A stretch of DNA of 64,000 nucleotides, taken from assembly GCF_005080685.1 (NCBI RefSeq), contig NZ_CP039371.1, positions 5,146,001 to 5,210,000 on the forward strand. The letters run 5' to 3'. The notes below the pieces were generated by a model. The model did no database searches. It was not told where the DNA came from and saw nothing but the letters and a program-made list of their open reading frames with translations. This document shows positions 16,947 to 24,603 of the stretch, one piece after another. This DNA comes from Pseudomonas putida (GTDB lineage: Bacteria > Pseudomonadota > Gammaproteobacteria > Pseudomonadales > Pseudomonadaceae). The translations under genes were made by a program, and so were the position numbers. How positions within the stretch are numbered: the stretch's first letter is position 1; each line of letters starts with the position of its first letter.

Positions 16947-17657
16947 CTATAGGAAGGTATGCAAACGCTGGTGGGCAGCGTCCTGCTCATCCAGCGGCAG
17001 GTGCCGCTTGGCGCTCAGGTAATGCAAGCTGAACACGTCGAGGTAGGCATCCAGCGCCTGGGAGGCGCGCACGTCGCCGGCCAGCTCCAGGCACATGGCC
17101 GCGACCTCGGCGGTGCAGAAGTGATCGTCGCGCTTGGAGCGGCGCAGGCGGTAGCGCGACATTTGCTCGGCCTCAAGGCTCAACACCGGGAAACGGTCCA
17201 GGTACGGGCTCTTGCGGAACATCTTGCGCGCTTCGGTCCAGGTGGCATCGAGCAGAATGAACAATGGCCGCTTACCCGGCTCGCGCACCACCTCGGTGAC
17301 CACGCGTTCCTGGGCGACGAACTCGCCAGGGAAGACGATGTAGGGTTGCCACTGCGGCTGCTCGAGCAGCGCCAGCAACTGCTCATCGACCGACGTGCGC
17401 AACCAGCCGAATGCCGAGGTATCCTCGATCAGGTCGGCGATCAGCCAGCCCGTGTTGGTCGGCTTCAATGGCTCGGTGTCATGCATCAGCAAGCACACGC
17501 CTGAATCGGCCTGGACCTTGGGTTTCCATTGGCACAGGCAATGGCTGGCGATGACGCGGCAGTCCGAGCAACGGATGGCACGGGATCCACGGGCAATGAA
17601 AGGCTTGATGCTGCGGGCCAGGCGCTCGGCGCGCAGGCGCGCTACGGCGTGGCTCAT
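16947..17657 (-). CDS. tapT: tRNA-uridine aminocarboxypropyltransferase (DTW domain)
   Basis: 236 residues of the DTW family, which adds the 3-amino-3-carboxypropyl group to U47 of tRNA from SAM. A zinc-finger-like Cys cluster CSDCRVIASHCLC lies near residue 30 and the defining D-x-T-W as DATWTEARKMFRKSPYL at about 138; RYRLRRSKRDDHFCTAEVAA is the conserved C-terminal block. Position after erdR agrees with the gene order in other pseudomonads. Single gene with 180 bp to erdR in which nothing else was seen. Confidence 0.85.
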   Translation of the reverse strand: MSHAVARLRAERLARSIKPFIARGSRAIRCSDCRVIASHCLCQWKPKVQADSGVCLLMHDTEPLKPTNTGWLIADLIEDTSAFGWLRTSVDEQLLALLEQPQWQPYIVFPGEFVAQERVVTEVVREPGKRPLFILLDATWTEARKMFRKSPYLDRFPVLSLEAEQMSRYRLRRSKRDDHFCTAEVAAMCLELAGDVRASQALDAYLDVFSLHYLSAKRHLPLDEQDAAHQRLHTFL

Positions 17658-17878
17658 GCTGGCGAGCCTTGGGACGAGTAGAAAGTGAACACTGCGGTAA
17701 CTCGGAGTAGACAGAGCGCCAGTCTACCAGAACAGCCACCTTTTGCCCGTGCAAGCGCTCCCGCCCGCCCTTATAATCCGCGCTTTGGCGGCCAAAGAAT
17801 GCCCTCGCCCGTAGGGTTTCACGGAACGTCGCCTGCCGGCGCATGTCAAAGCGCCAGTCAACGAACCAGGAGAGATTC

Positions 17879-18298
17879 ATGCTGCGTCTTATCGTCCCGA
17901 CCCTGAGCCTGCTGCTTGCCCTGCCATTGGCAGCCCAGGCTGCCTCCAAGCAGGATTACGACCTGAACAAAACACTGCAGAAGGTCGCCAAGGAGAGCAG
18001 CGTCGGTACGCCGCGTGCAATCAACGAAGACATCCTGGACCAAGGCTATACCGTCGAGGGCAAGGCGCTGGTCAACCACTTGAGCGTACGCGCCGAGCAT
18101 GCCGCGCGCATGCAGGAAAACCCCGAGATCGTGCGTAGCCAGATGGGTGATAGCGTGTGCCGCAACAGCGGCTTCCGCAATCTGATGTCCAAAGGCGCGG
18201 TCATGGTCTATCGCTTCACCGTGTACAAGACCAACCAGCCGGTCATGGACCAGGCCTTCGACGCCGCCAGTTGCACGGCTGGCAACAAGAAGAAGTAA
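17879..18298 (+). CDS. Small secreted protein, possibly of the PA3611 quorum-sensing-regulated virulence factor family
   Basis: 139 residues. Clear signal peptide (MLRLIVPTLSLLLALPLAAQAA). The mature part is small, with two Cys (SVCRNSGF and AASCTAG) that can pair in the periplasm, and a Lys-rich end. Likely PA3611-type by position in the dgkA-recA neighbourhood and by size; I cannot confirm the family without alignment. The ATG at 17879 is preferred over an upstream one because AGGAGA lies seven bases before it. Single gene; the 220 bp upstream contains TATAAT at 17772. Confidence 0.65.
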   Translation: MLRLIVPTLSLLLALPLAAQAASKQDYDLNKTLQKVAKESSVGTPRAINEDILDQGYTVEGKALVNHLSVRAEHAARMQENPEIVRSQMGDSVCRNSGFRNLMSKGAVMVYRFTVYKTNQPVMDQAFDAASCTAGNKKK

Positions 18299-18502
18299 CT
18301 AGCTCGGCTGATCCTCATGGGCGCGCCGCGAATCCTCGTCGGCGCGCATCTCCGCTAGCATCGCCTGCAGGTAGCGGGACTGGCACTCAAGCACTGCCAG
18401 CCTGCGCCGACATTCGGCCTCAAGGCTCACATGATGCTCATGCGCCGCATGTTCCAGCTGCTGATACAGCTGCCGGTCTACCTCGATGACCAAGCGATGC
18501 AT
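18299..18502 (-). CDS. Small ribbon-helix-helix protein (Arc/FitA-like)
   Basis: 67 residues. The first 40 read MHRLVIEVDRQLYQQLEHAA then SLEAECRRRL, i.e. a beta strand and two helices as in ribbon-helix-helix DNA-binding proteins such as FitA-type antitoxins; the rest is a charged helix. GGAGGTG lies directly upstream of ATG 18502, a very strong ribosome site. No toxin gene adjoins it: the neighbours are the secreted protein (stop abutting at 18298) and the divergent LOG gene. It may be a free-standing regulator. Confidence 0.65.
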   Translation of the reverse strand: MHRLVIEVDRQLYQQLEHAAHEHHVSLEAECRRRLAVLECQSRYLQAMLAEMRADEDSRRAHEDQPS

Positions 18503-18782
18503 AGGCCACCTCCCCGTCTTCAGCACCTTCGCTTCCCCAGTTAACCAAAGCCGCACGCCCTGTGGCCAGGTGCCGACGAGTGGCGAATGCCAATCCGCTT
18601 CGGCACGAACGAGGCTGAGGGTCTAGATTGATAGCGAGCGTCCAAGAAAAACGAGATGAACTTACTGCGACCTGCAGCACGGCCTTGCAGGCCCACTGCA
18701 ATGCTCGAGTGGCATGCTCGAGCCACGGCAGCCCGAGACACACGAAGTGTCCATGAGGTTTTGCTGCAGAAGGAGACGTTGA

Positions 18783-19901
18783 ATGCCTTACCTTCCAAAC
18801 GAACGCCTGTTCAATTACTTCTCAGAAAATGGCATCGACCTGAGCAACATCGACGAACAACTGCAATTGGTGGCCCCGAACAGCCCCAATCTGCCGCTCT
18901 ACCGCGACATGATGCTGACCATCCTGCGCATGGCTCACGACGACAGCGACCGCTGGAGCGCCAAGATCACCTTGCAGGCGCTGCGAGAACTCGACCACTC
19001 CTTCCGTACCCTGCAGCGCTACAAAGGCCGCCGCAAGGTCACCGTATTCGGCTCGGCGCGCACGCCACTGGAACACCCCATGTACGCCTTGGCCCGCGAA
19101 CTCGGCGCGACCCTGGCCCGTTCCGACCTGATGGTCATCACCGGAGCCGGTGGTGGCATCATGGCCGCGGCCCACGAAGGGGCCGGCAGCGACCATAGCC
19201 TGGGCTTCAACATCACCTTGCCTTTCGAGCAACATGCCAATGCCACGGTGGATGGCACCGACAAGCTGCTGCCCTTCCATTTCTTCTTCATTCGCAAGCT
19301 GTTCTTCGTCAAGGAAGCCAATGCGCTGGTGTTGTGCCCTGGCGGCTTCGGTACCCTCGATGAGGCGCTGGAAGTGTTGACGCTGATCCAGACCGGCAAG
19401 AGCCCGCTGGTGCCGGTGGTTTTGCTGGACTCCCCTGGAGGTTCGTTCTGGCGCGATTGCCTGGGCTTCATCACCCGCCAACTGGAAGAGAACCGCTACA
19501 TCCTGCCAACCGACCTCAAGCTGGTGCGCCTGGTGCACAGCGCCGACGAGGCGGTGGAGGAAATCAATCAGTTCTACAGCAACTATCACTCCAGTCGCTG
19601 GCTGAAGAACCAGTTCGTCATCCGCATGCACCATGCACTGAGCGAAGCGGCGCTGTACGACATACAGGAAGGTTTCGCCGACTTGCGCCTGAGCGGAAAA
19701 TACCATCAGCAAGCGGACAACGGCTTTGAACACGAGGTGGGTAATTTCAGCCACCTAACGCGGCTGACTTTTGCCTTCAACGGCCGAGACCAGGGCAGGC
19801 TGCGCGAATTGGTGGACTTCATCAACCTGCCGGAAAACTGGGCCAAACCACAGCCGATGCATACCACGCAGCGTGCCCGGGAAGCGTTGAAGGCCAGCTA
19901 G
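18783..19901 (+). CDS. LOG family protein (TIGR00730-like nucleotide phosphoribohydrolase)
   Basis: 372 residues of the Rossmann-like LOG family. Signature residues are VTVFGSART near 80, ITGAGGGIMAAAHEGA near 120 and PGGFGTLDEALEVL near 185, the P-G-G-x-G-T-x-x-E motif used for AMP/ribose-phosphate cleavage. It is longer than short plant-like LOG proteins (about 190), belonging to the larger bacterial type with helical extensions at both ends. Activity toward cytokinin nucleotides or other nucleoside monophosphates cannot be told from sequence. AAGGAGA precedes the ATG. Confidence 0.85.
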   Translation: MPYLPNERLFNYFSENGIDLSNIDEQLQLVAPNSPNLPLYRDMMLTILRMAHDDSDRWSAKITLQALRELDHSFRTLQRYKGRRKVTVFGSARTPLEHPMYALARELGATLARSDLMVITGAGGGIMAAAHEGAGSDHSLGFNITLPFEQHANATVDGTDKLLPFHFFFIRKLFFVKEANALVLCPGGFGTLDEALEVLTLIQTGKSPLVPVVLLDSPGGSFWRDCLGFITRQLEENRYILPTDLKLVRLVHSADEAVEEINQFYSNYHSSRWLKNQFVIRMHHALSEAALYDIQEGFADLRLSGKYHQQADNGFEHEVGNFSHLTRLTFAFNGRDQGRLRELVDFINLPENWAKPQPMHTTQRAREALKAS

Positions 19902-19928
19902 AGGGCCTAGGGCTTGATCAAGGCTAAC

Positions 19929-20003
19929 GGCCTCATCGCCGGCAAGCCGGCTCCTACAGGCTTTATGCAAACCTGTAGGAGCCGGCTTGCCGGCGATGAG
20001 GCC
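19929..20003. repeat. REP inverted pair
   Basis: Arms GGCCTCATCGCCGGCAAGCC... and its reverse complement ending at 20003, joined by a short centre with CCTGTAGG; about 30 bp each. A typical pseudomonad REP doublet between the convergent LOG gene and recX; it may act as a terminator. Confidence 0.9.
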
Positions 20004-20009
20004 ATCGAA

Positions 20010-20480
20010 TCAGTAATCGTCCAGATCTCGCCCGTTGAGCAGGCGGCCGATCATGTCCATGGGGAAGCCACGGTAGGCGAGGAACCGCGTCTGCTGGGCA
20101 CGACTACGAGGATCATGAGGGCGCTGCCCCGCGAACTTGCGCTGCCAGGTGTCCCTGAGTAGCGCCGCCCAGTCCACTTCGCTTTCGCGCAGTGCCTGGT
20201 CGACATCACCACGGTTAAGGCCACGCTGGCCCAATTCCTCGCGGATGCGTGCAGGACCGTAGCCGGAACCGGAGCGGTAGCGGATGAAGCTTTCGAGGTA
20301 GCGGGCTTCACTGAGCAGCCCTTCTTCGGCAAGCCGATCGAGCGCAGGCTCGATCAGCTCATCGGTTGCGCCGCGCTGACGTAACTTGCGCGTCAGCTCC
20401 ACTCGACCATGCTCGCGGCGCGCGAGAAGGTCCATGGCTGCCCGCCGGACCGCGACGGGGTTGTCGAGTACGACGGGCAT
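20010..20480 (-). CDS. recX: Regulatory protein RecX
   Basis: 156 residues made of three-helix repeats: [21 protein letters not shown] (first), [20 protein letters not shown] (second), and [18 protein letters not shown] / [22 protein letters not shown] (third). RecX binds RecA filaments and caps their growth. Ten bases downstream of recA on the same strand, so co-expressed from the SOS-controlled recA promoter. Confidence 0.94.
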   Translation of the reverse strand: MPVVLDNPVAVRRAAMDLLARREHGRVELTRKLRQRGATDELIEPALDRLAEEGLLSEARYLESFIRYRSGSGYGPARIREELGQRGLNRGDVDQALRESEVDWAALLRDTWQRKFAGQRPHDPRSRAQQTRFLAYRGFPMDMIGRLLNGRDLDDY

Positions 20481-20489
20481 ACGCGTCTA

Positions 20490-21557
20490 TCAGTAGCCAG
20501 CGTCGGCGTCGGCTACATCGTCAGCGTTGGCATCGGCGGCAGCAGCCTTGCCAGCGGCGGCAACGGCACCAGCGTTGAGCAGCTTGTCACGGATCTGCTT
20601 CTCGATCTCGTTGCCGATGGCTGGGTTTTCTTGCAGGTACTTGGCGGCGTTGGCCTTGCCCTGGCCGATCTTGTTGCCCTGGTAGCTGTACCAGGCACCG
20701 GATTTTTCCACCAAGCCCTGGGCAACACCCAGGTCGATGATTTCGCCGTTGCGGTAGATACCCTTGCCGTACAGAATCTGGAACTCGGCCTGACGGAACG
20801 GCGGCGAGACCTTGTTCTTGACGATCTTGACGCGGGTTTCGCTACCGACCACCTCGTCACCTTCCTTGACCGCACCGGTACGACGGATGTCCAGACGCAC
20901 CGAGGCGTAGAACTTCAGGGCGTTACCGCCGGTGGTGGTCTCCGGGCTGCCGAACATGACACCGATCTTCATACGGATCTGGTTGATGAAGATGACCAGG
21001 CAGTTGGCGTTCTTGATGTTACCGGTGATCTTGCGCAGCGCCTGGGACATCAGGCGAGCCTGCAGGCCCACGTGCATGTCGCCCATCTCGCCTTCGATCT
21101 CGGCCTTGGGTACCAGGGCGGCAACGGAGTCGACGATGATTACGTCAACGGCGTTGGAGCGCACCAGCATGTCGGTGATTTCCAGGGCCTGTTCGCCGGT
21201 GTCCGGCTGGGAAACCAGCAGGTCGTCGACGTTGACGCCCAGCTTGCCGGCGTACTCGGGGTCGAGGGCGTGCTCGGCGTCGACGAAGGCGCAGGTGGCG
21301 CCGTTTTTCTGGGCTTCGGCGATGACCGACAGGGTCAGCGTGGTTTTACCCGACGACTCCGGGCCGTAGATTTCGACGATACGGCCTTTTGGCAGGCCGC
21401 CGATGCCCAGGGCGATGTCCAGGCCCAGGGAGCCGGTGGAGATGGCCGGGATGGAAGTGCGCTCATGGTCACCCATGCGCATGACCGCGCCTTTGCCGAA
21501 TTGGCGTTCGATTTGACCCAGGGCCGCAGCCAAGGCGCGCTTCTTGTTGTCGTCCAT
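20490..21557 (-). CDS. recA: Recombinase RecA
   Basis: 355 residues. Walker [10 protein letters not shown] at about residue 66, Walker [15 protein letters not shown]-binding loops and the acidic Ala/Asp-rich C-terminus ([11 protein letters not shown]). RecA forms filaments on single-stranded DNA, performs strand exchange, and triggers self-cleavage of LexA and of LexA-like repressors, probably including the tailocin repressor at 36292-37041. ATG 21557 is chosen by the start [10 protein letters not shown] LexA box lies 42-61 bases upstream. Confidence 0.98.
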   Translation of the reverse strand: MDDNKKRALAAALGQIERQFGKGAVMRMGDHERTSIPAISTGSLGLDIALGIGGLPKGRIVEIYGPESSGKTTLTLSVIAEAQKNGATCAFVDAEHALDPEYAGKLGVNVDDLLVSQPDTGEQALEITDMLVRSNAVDVIIVDSVAALVPKAEIEGEMGDMHVGLQARLMSQALRKITGNIKNANCLVIFINQIRMKIGVMFGSPETTTGGNALKFYASVRLDIRRTGAVKEGDEVVGSETRVKIVKNKVSPPFRQAEFQILYGKGIYRNGEIIDLGVAQGLVEKSGAWYSYQGNKIGQGKANAAKYLQENPAIGNEIEKQIRDKLLNAGAVAAAGKAAAADANADDVADADAGY

Positions 21558-21598
21558 TGAAATCCTCACGTGTTCGACTTGGCCCTGACGGCCGGAAT

Positions 21599-21618
21599 AC
21601 CTGTATAAGTAGCCAGTA
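21599..21618. promoter_or_regulatory. LexA (SOS) box of recA
   Basis: The core is CTG-TATAAGTAGC-CAG at 21601-21616, exactly CTG-N10-CAG, in front of the minus-strand recA start at 21557. The family consensus is CTGTATATATATACAG, so this is a good site. Confidence 0.9.
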
Positions 21619-21660
21619 TTATTCCACAGGCGAGCGCCGAGGCAAACCCCTGTCGTCGAT

Positions 21661-22143
21661 TTACTCAGCGCCGAGCTGTAACAAGCCGTCTAACGCGGCG
21701 ATCACCGTCTGTCGACGCACCGCTTCGCGGTCGCCGTCGAAGTGCCGGCGCTCGCTGCTGACATGGTCGCCATCGGCCCAGGCCAGCCACACGGTGCCCA
21801 CTGGCTTGGCGGGTGATCCGCCGTCTGGCCCGGCCACGCCGCTCACCGCAACGGCAAAGCGTGCGCCGCTGGCGGCCTGGGCGCCACGGGCCATGGCCTC
21901 GACGACTTCCTGGCTGACTGCGCCGACTTGGCCGAACAGGGTCTCGGGGACGTTCAGCTGGCGGGTTTTCTGGCTGTTGGAGTAGGTGATGTAACCGGCC
22001 TCGAACCAGGCCGAGCTGCCCGGCACACGGGTGATGGCCTCGGCGATGCCGCCGCCGGTGCAGGATTCGGCGGTGGTGACGTGGGCGTTGAAGCGGCGCA
22101 GGTGTTCGCCCAGGCGGGTGGCGAGAACGGTGATCGGGTCCAT
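21661..22143 (-). CDS. pncC: NMN deamidase PncC (CinA C-terminal domain protein)
   Basis: 160 residues, the free-standing CinA C-terminal domain that deamidates nicotinamide mononucleotide in NAD salvage. Catalytic Ser in [37 protein letters not shown] is the second conserved block. The ATG at 22143 follows AAGGA and gives the usual family length; upstream reading frame belongs to a repeat. It marks the left edge of the accessory region, the common Pseudomonas cinA-mutS tailocin site. Confidence 0.92.
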   Translation of the reverse strand: MDPITVLATRLGEHLRRFNAHVTTAESCTGGGIAEAITRVPGSSAWFEAGYITYSNSQKTRQLNVPETLFGQVGAVSQEVVEAMARGAQAASGARFAVAVSGVAGPDGGSPAKPVGTVWLAWADGDHVSSERRHFDGDREAVRRQTVIAALDGLLQLGAE

Positions 22144-22231
22144 GGGTGGGGTCCTTGGGGAGGTGGGGGATACCGTAGCATTTGGGGTGTGCGATTGAGA
22201 AATGTAGCGGCGCCCGAACTGTGGTTCGCGA

Positions 22232-22547
22232 GGTGTGCACTTGAGAGGTGCAGCGCCGCACAAATCGAGCGCCGCCCGCGCGGCGCTTCGCGGGACAAGC
22301 CCGCTCCCACAGTTCGTTGCAACAAACCTATGTCTGATAGGCCATGGTTGTCAGCCTGGTGGGCCCGGCGCGATATTTGTGTTGGCGCAGGGCACACCAC
22401 GATATTCGGTGGTGCCGCCAAAGGCGAACAACCCTGGCCTGACAGACATAGGTTCGTTGCAACAAACTGTGGGAGCGGGCTTGTCCCGCGAAGCGCCGCG
22501 CGGGCGGCGCTCGATTTGCGCGGCGCTGCACCTCTCAAGCGCACACC
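22232..22547. repeat. 316-bp palindromic element with 120-bp arms
   Basis: Bases 22232-22351 and 22428-22547 are near-perfect reverse complements of equal length with no gaps, around a 76-bp centre that itself holds a weaker GGCAC.../...GGTGCC hairpin. The inner part of each arm contains the common REP core CGGGACAAGCCCGCTCCCAC. No open frame, no flanking direct repeat that I can see. It fills much of the gene-free stretch 22144-22654. Confidence 0.85.
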
Positions 22548-22654
22548 CTGAACCACCGCCGCTTCTCCGCCATGCCCCCACCCCACCACCTGTAAGAAGA
22601 TTCCGAACCTGAATCCAAATGCTTCAGTGGCACAACCATGCCGAACTATCCTAC

Positions 22655-22890
22655 GCCCCGTGTCGGATGCCGTCTGATAGGCGGGGAAATACCCCAGGGG
22701 TAAGGTCACGGTTCGCCCATATGGCGAGCGGCTGTGAGAAGCCGTCGTGCCCCCTACTGCAGTGGCTTTCTGTCATGGCAGCCGTGCGCGTGCAGACTTC
22801 GGTCTAGCCGCGAACTCGGGGCGCGGACTTCTCACCTCGCGTACGGCTGCCACCCGATCTGTGAGAAGTGCATGGTGGCGGTTTTTTTGG
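22655..22890 (+). ncRNA. Structured leader RNA with alternative terminator upstream of DUF6124-DUF3077
   Basis: A gene-free stretch dense in helices: GGGG/CCCC at 22683-22695; TCGCC/GGCGA at 22713-22727; CGGCT-GTGAGA-AGCCG at 22729-22744; a 14-bp stem (22777-22790 with 22838-22851, one G-U) enclosing a UUCG tetraloop hairpin (22794-22805) and CCGCG/CGCGG (22808-22826), i.e. a three-way junction; and an intrinsic terminator at 22847-22888. The single-stranded CTTCTCAC at 22828-22835 can pair with GTGAGAAG at 22734-22741 or 22861-22868. The start near 22655 is a guess after a weak TATCCT at 22647. Either a riboswitch-like attenuator or a separate small RNA. Confidence 0.6.
22847..22888 (+). terminator. 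Intrinsic terminator at the end of the structured leader
   Basis: Stem CTGCCACC/GGTGGCGG (8 pairs, one G-U), a 19-nt loop that contains GTGAGAAG, and seven T at 22882-22888. Its first five stem bases (22847-22851) are also part of the 14-bp junction stem, so the two structures exclude each other. The DUF6124 start codon follows 24 bases later. Confidence 0.8.
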
Positions 22891-22911
22891 ATTAACCCCG
22901 TGGAAATCACC

Positions 22912-23163
22912 ATGAAAAAAATGGTACCCGACCCACCCACTGACCTCAATTCCCCCCGCTACACATTTCCCCCTCACCTCCCCCGCGAACAAGCCCTGCT
23001 TTACGCCGCCAAGCTCATGGAAAGCCTCACCAAAGCCAGCGACAAGTACCTGAACGCCAAAACCGATGAAGCCGCCACGTCCGCCCTCGACGAACTGGCA
23101 AGACCCACCGACTTGCTGGCAGCAGTCCTCATCCACCTCCAAAACCTGGAGCGTGCGCGATGA
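22912..23163 (+). CDS. DUF6124 family small protein
   Basis: 83 residues, beginning MKKMVPDPPTDLNSPRY, the M-K-K-x-x-P-x-P-P opening of DUF6124 proteins that are frequent in Pseudomonas. The rest is mostly helical, with REQALLYAAKLMESLTKA and ELARPTDLLAAVLIHLQNLE. Function unknown; no signal peptide or membrane segment. Its stop overlaps the next start as ATGA. It lies just after the leader terminator, so expression should depend on read-through. A/T-rich start context differs from neighbouring core genes. Confidence 0.75.
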   Translation: MKKMVPDPPTDLNSPRYTFPPHLPREQALLYAAKLMESLTKASDKYLNAKTDEAATSALDELARPTDLLAAVLIHLQNLERAR

Positions 23164-23411
23164 AAACCACGCTCGGCTCCCGCACCACCGCAGGCCAGAC
23201 GAAATTCTCCGAGCTATACGCCATCCGCCCGGGTATCCCCCTCGATCATGCCTTCTCCGAACTCTCCGCCCTGCTCGGCTGCATCGAGCACCTTATGGCG
23301 GAGGCCGAAATGGAGAGCAACCTGGTCGCCGGCAGCGCAGCGCGTATCCTCAGCGCCATGGCCAAGGCTCTGATCAACGACATGGAGATCGGCTTCAATT
23401 GTGGTGATTGA
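23160..23411 (+). CDS. DUF3077 family small protein
   Basis: 83 residues. The family hallmark is seen: RTTAGQTKFSELYAIRPGIP followed by AFSELSALLGCIEHLMAEAEM and AARILSAMAKALINDMEIGF. All-helical, cytoplasmic, function unknown. Translationally coupled (ATGA) to the DUF6124 gene; the two commonly occur together in pseudomonads, sometimes in several copies per genome. It is convergent with the tailocin lysis genes, separated by a REP pair. Confidence 0.8.
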   Translation: MKTTLGSRTTAGQTKFSELYAIRPGIPLDHAFSELSALLGCIEHLMAEAEMESNLVAGSAARILSAMAKALINDMEIGFNCGD

Positions 23412-23427
23412 CCTCCACAAGACCCCG

Positions 23428-23540
23428 GTGGGAGCAGCCTTGTGTCGCGAAAGGGTCGCACAGCGGCCCCCATACTCCAGGATCGCGGCTAAAACCCGGG
23501 GCTGCTCTGCAGCCCTTTCGCGACACAAGGCCGCTCCCAC
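23428..23540. repeat. REP inverted pair
   Basis: GTGGGAGCAGCCTTGTGTCG at 23428 and its near reverse complement ending CGCTCCCAC at 23540, between convergent DUF3077 and Rz genes. May terminate both. Confidence 0.85.
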
Positions 23541-23542
23541 AG

Positions 23543-24031
23543 CTACTGCGCGTTCCCAAGCACCTCGCGCACATAATCCTGACACCCCCGCAACGCCATC
23601 AATCCCCGGTCACCTTCATCGGTAATGGCGATAATTCGTCCAGCATGCGCCGGCTCAAGTCGGGCGCGTACGGCGCCATGATCCATGCCGCCGGCGCTGG
23701 CAGCGGCTGGCACAAAGGTGCAGGCGCCATCGCGCTCGACCAGGGCCGACAAGCGCACATCGGCAGTAGCCAGGCGATCACGCAGGCGTGCTTGAGACTG
23801 TTGCGCATCGCTCAACTCCTTGAAGTAACGGCTTTCGCTGTCACGCAGACGCTGTTCCAGGCCTTGGCGTTGCTCGCGTTCCCCCTTCAACTGCGCTACC
23901 AGCGCCTGGGCCTGGGCCGCGCCCTGCTCCGCCAGCGAACGACCGCAGCGCCAACCCTGGGCATGCCAGCCGAGCACCGCGCACACCAGCATCAGCAGCC
24001 CGCCCACGGCCAACTGCACACGGCTCAGCAC
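23543..24031 (-). CDS. Rz-type inner-membrane spanin
   Basis: 162 residues. Start GTG 24031 with GGAGGT five bases upstream; it overlaps the endolysin stop by seven bases. One N-terminal membrane helix (LAVGGLLMLVCAVLGWHAQG), then a long coiled coil (GAAQAQALVAQLKGEREQ ... RLRDSESRYFKELS) in the periplasm, as in lambda Rz. With an outer-membrane Rz1 lipoprotein it fuses the two membranes as the last lysis step. A second frame inside it codes the probable Rz1. Confidence 0.85.
   Translation of the reverse strand: MLSRVQLAVGGLLMLVCAVLGWHAQGWRCGRSLAEQGAAQAQALVAQLKGEREQRQGLEQRLRDSESRYFKELSDAQQSQARLRDRLATADVRLSALVERDGACTFVPAAASAGGMDHGAVRARLEPAHAGRIIAITDEGDRGLMALRGCQDYVREVLGNAQ
23599..23808 (-). 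CDS. Candidate Rz1 outer-membrane spanin embedded in Rz
   Basis: 69 codons in a different frame inside Rz. Starts MRNSLKH, then ACVIAWLLPMCAC (short hydrophobic segment with Cys for lipid attachment, though the lipobox is weak), then a Pro-rich stretch APAPLCQPLPAPAAWIMAPY. Lambda Rz1 has a Pro run directly before AWIM-Q-P, so AWIMAP here is a telling match. Rz1 is known to lie inside Rz in many phages. The exact lipidated Cys is uncertain. Confidence 0.6.
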   Translation of the reverse strand: MRNSLKHACVIAWLLPMCACRPWSSAMAPAPLCQPLPAPAAWIMAPYAPDLSRRMLDELSPLPMKVTGD

Positions 24032-24573
24032 AGTACCTCCCGCGCTCTCGCCCACAGTTTGAGGCGATCTTCCAGACCATTGAGCCCGCCATTGATGAGC
24101 CGGGTAATGCGGTTGAACTCGCCTTGGTCGGCGAGCGCATTGAGGCCGCGCGATTGCCAGAACCAGGCCGCCGATTCGCACGCCCAGCGCGGTTGCTCGA
24201 GCAGTTGCGGCTGCTCCAGTAGACGTTCGTCGCCAAACAGGGCGCGGCTGCAAGCCTGGTAATTATTGTGACCGGTGACCTGGATCAGCCCCCGCCCCCG
24301 GTAACGCTGGCCATCACCATCGGCCTGGGGCGTGTTGCCCAGGCGTAGCGCCAGGCTGCCAGTGTCGTAACGCGCCAGGTATCGGTCGTTGCCCAGTTCG
24401 CGCACATAACGCAATTGGCCGGATTCATGTCCGACCTGGGCGAGAAAAGCCGCCACGCGCCTGGGATTGTCGATTTCCCAGCGCGGCATGCAGGCATTGA
24501 GCGCCGGTAGAAAATCGCCCGCTACAGGGCGGGCGTTGGGCAGTATCTGCACCAGTTGTGATTCGCTGAGCAT
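24025..24573 (-). CDS. Endolysin, glycoside hydrolase family 19
   Basis: 182 residues of the GH19 chitinase-like lysozyme type. FLAQVGHESGQLRYVRE holds the catalytic Glu (HESG), and QRYRGRGLIQVTGHNNYQ is the hallmark second block. No signal peptide, so it needs the holin at 35479-35832 to reach the cell wall. It corresponds to PA0629 of the R-pyocin cluster. Followed by Rz with a short overlap: a complete lysis cassette split over the two ends of the cluster. Confidence 0.92.
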   Translation of the reverse strand: MLSESQLVQILPNARPVAGDFLPALNACMPRWEIDNPRRVAAFLAQVGHESGQLRYVRELGNDRYLARYDTGSLALRLGNTPQADGDGQRYRGRGLIQVTGHNNYQACSRALFGDERLLEQPQLLEQPRWACESAAWFWQSRGLNALADQGEFNRITRLINGGLNGLEDRLKLWARAREVLC

Positions 24574-24603
24574 TCTTGTTTACCTCTTCCAATGAGTCAT
24601 CAA

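Noticed and set aside
18299..18502. Toxin-antitoxin module
   Set aside because: The ribbon-helix-helix gene has no adjoining toxin; neighbours are a secreted protein and a LOG-family enzyme on the other strand.
22628..22642. Sigma-54-like TGGCAC ... TGCC before the structured leader
   Set aside because: The GG and GC elements are one base too close for the strict -24/-12 spacing.
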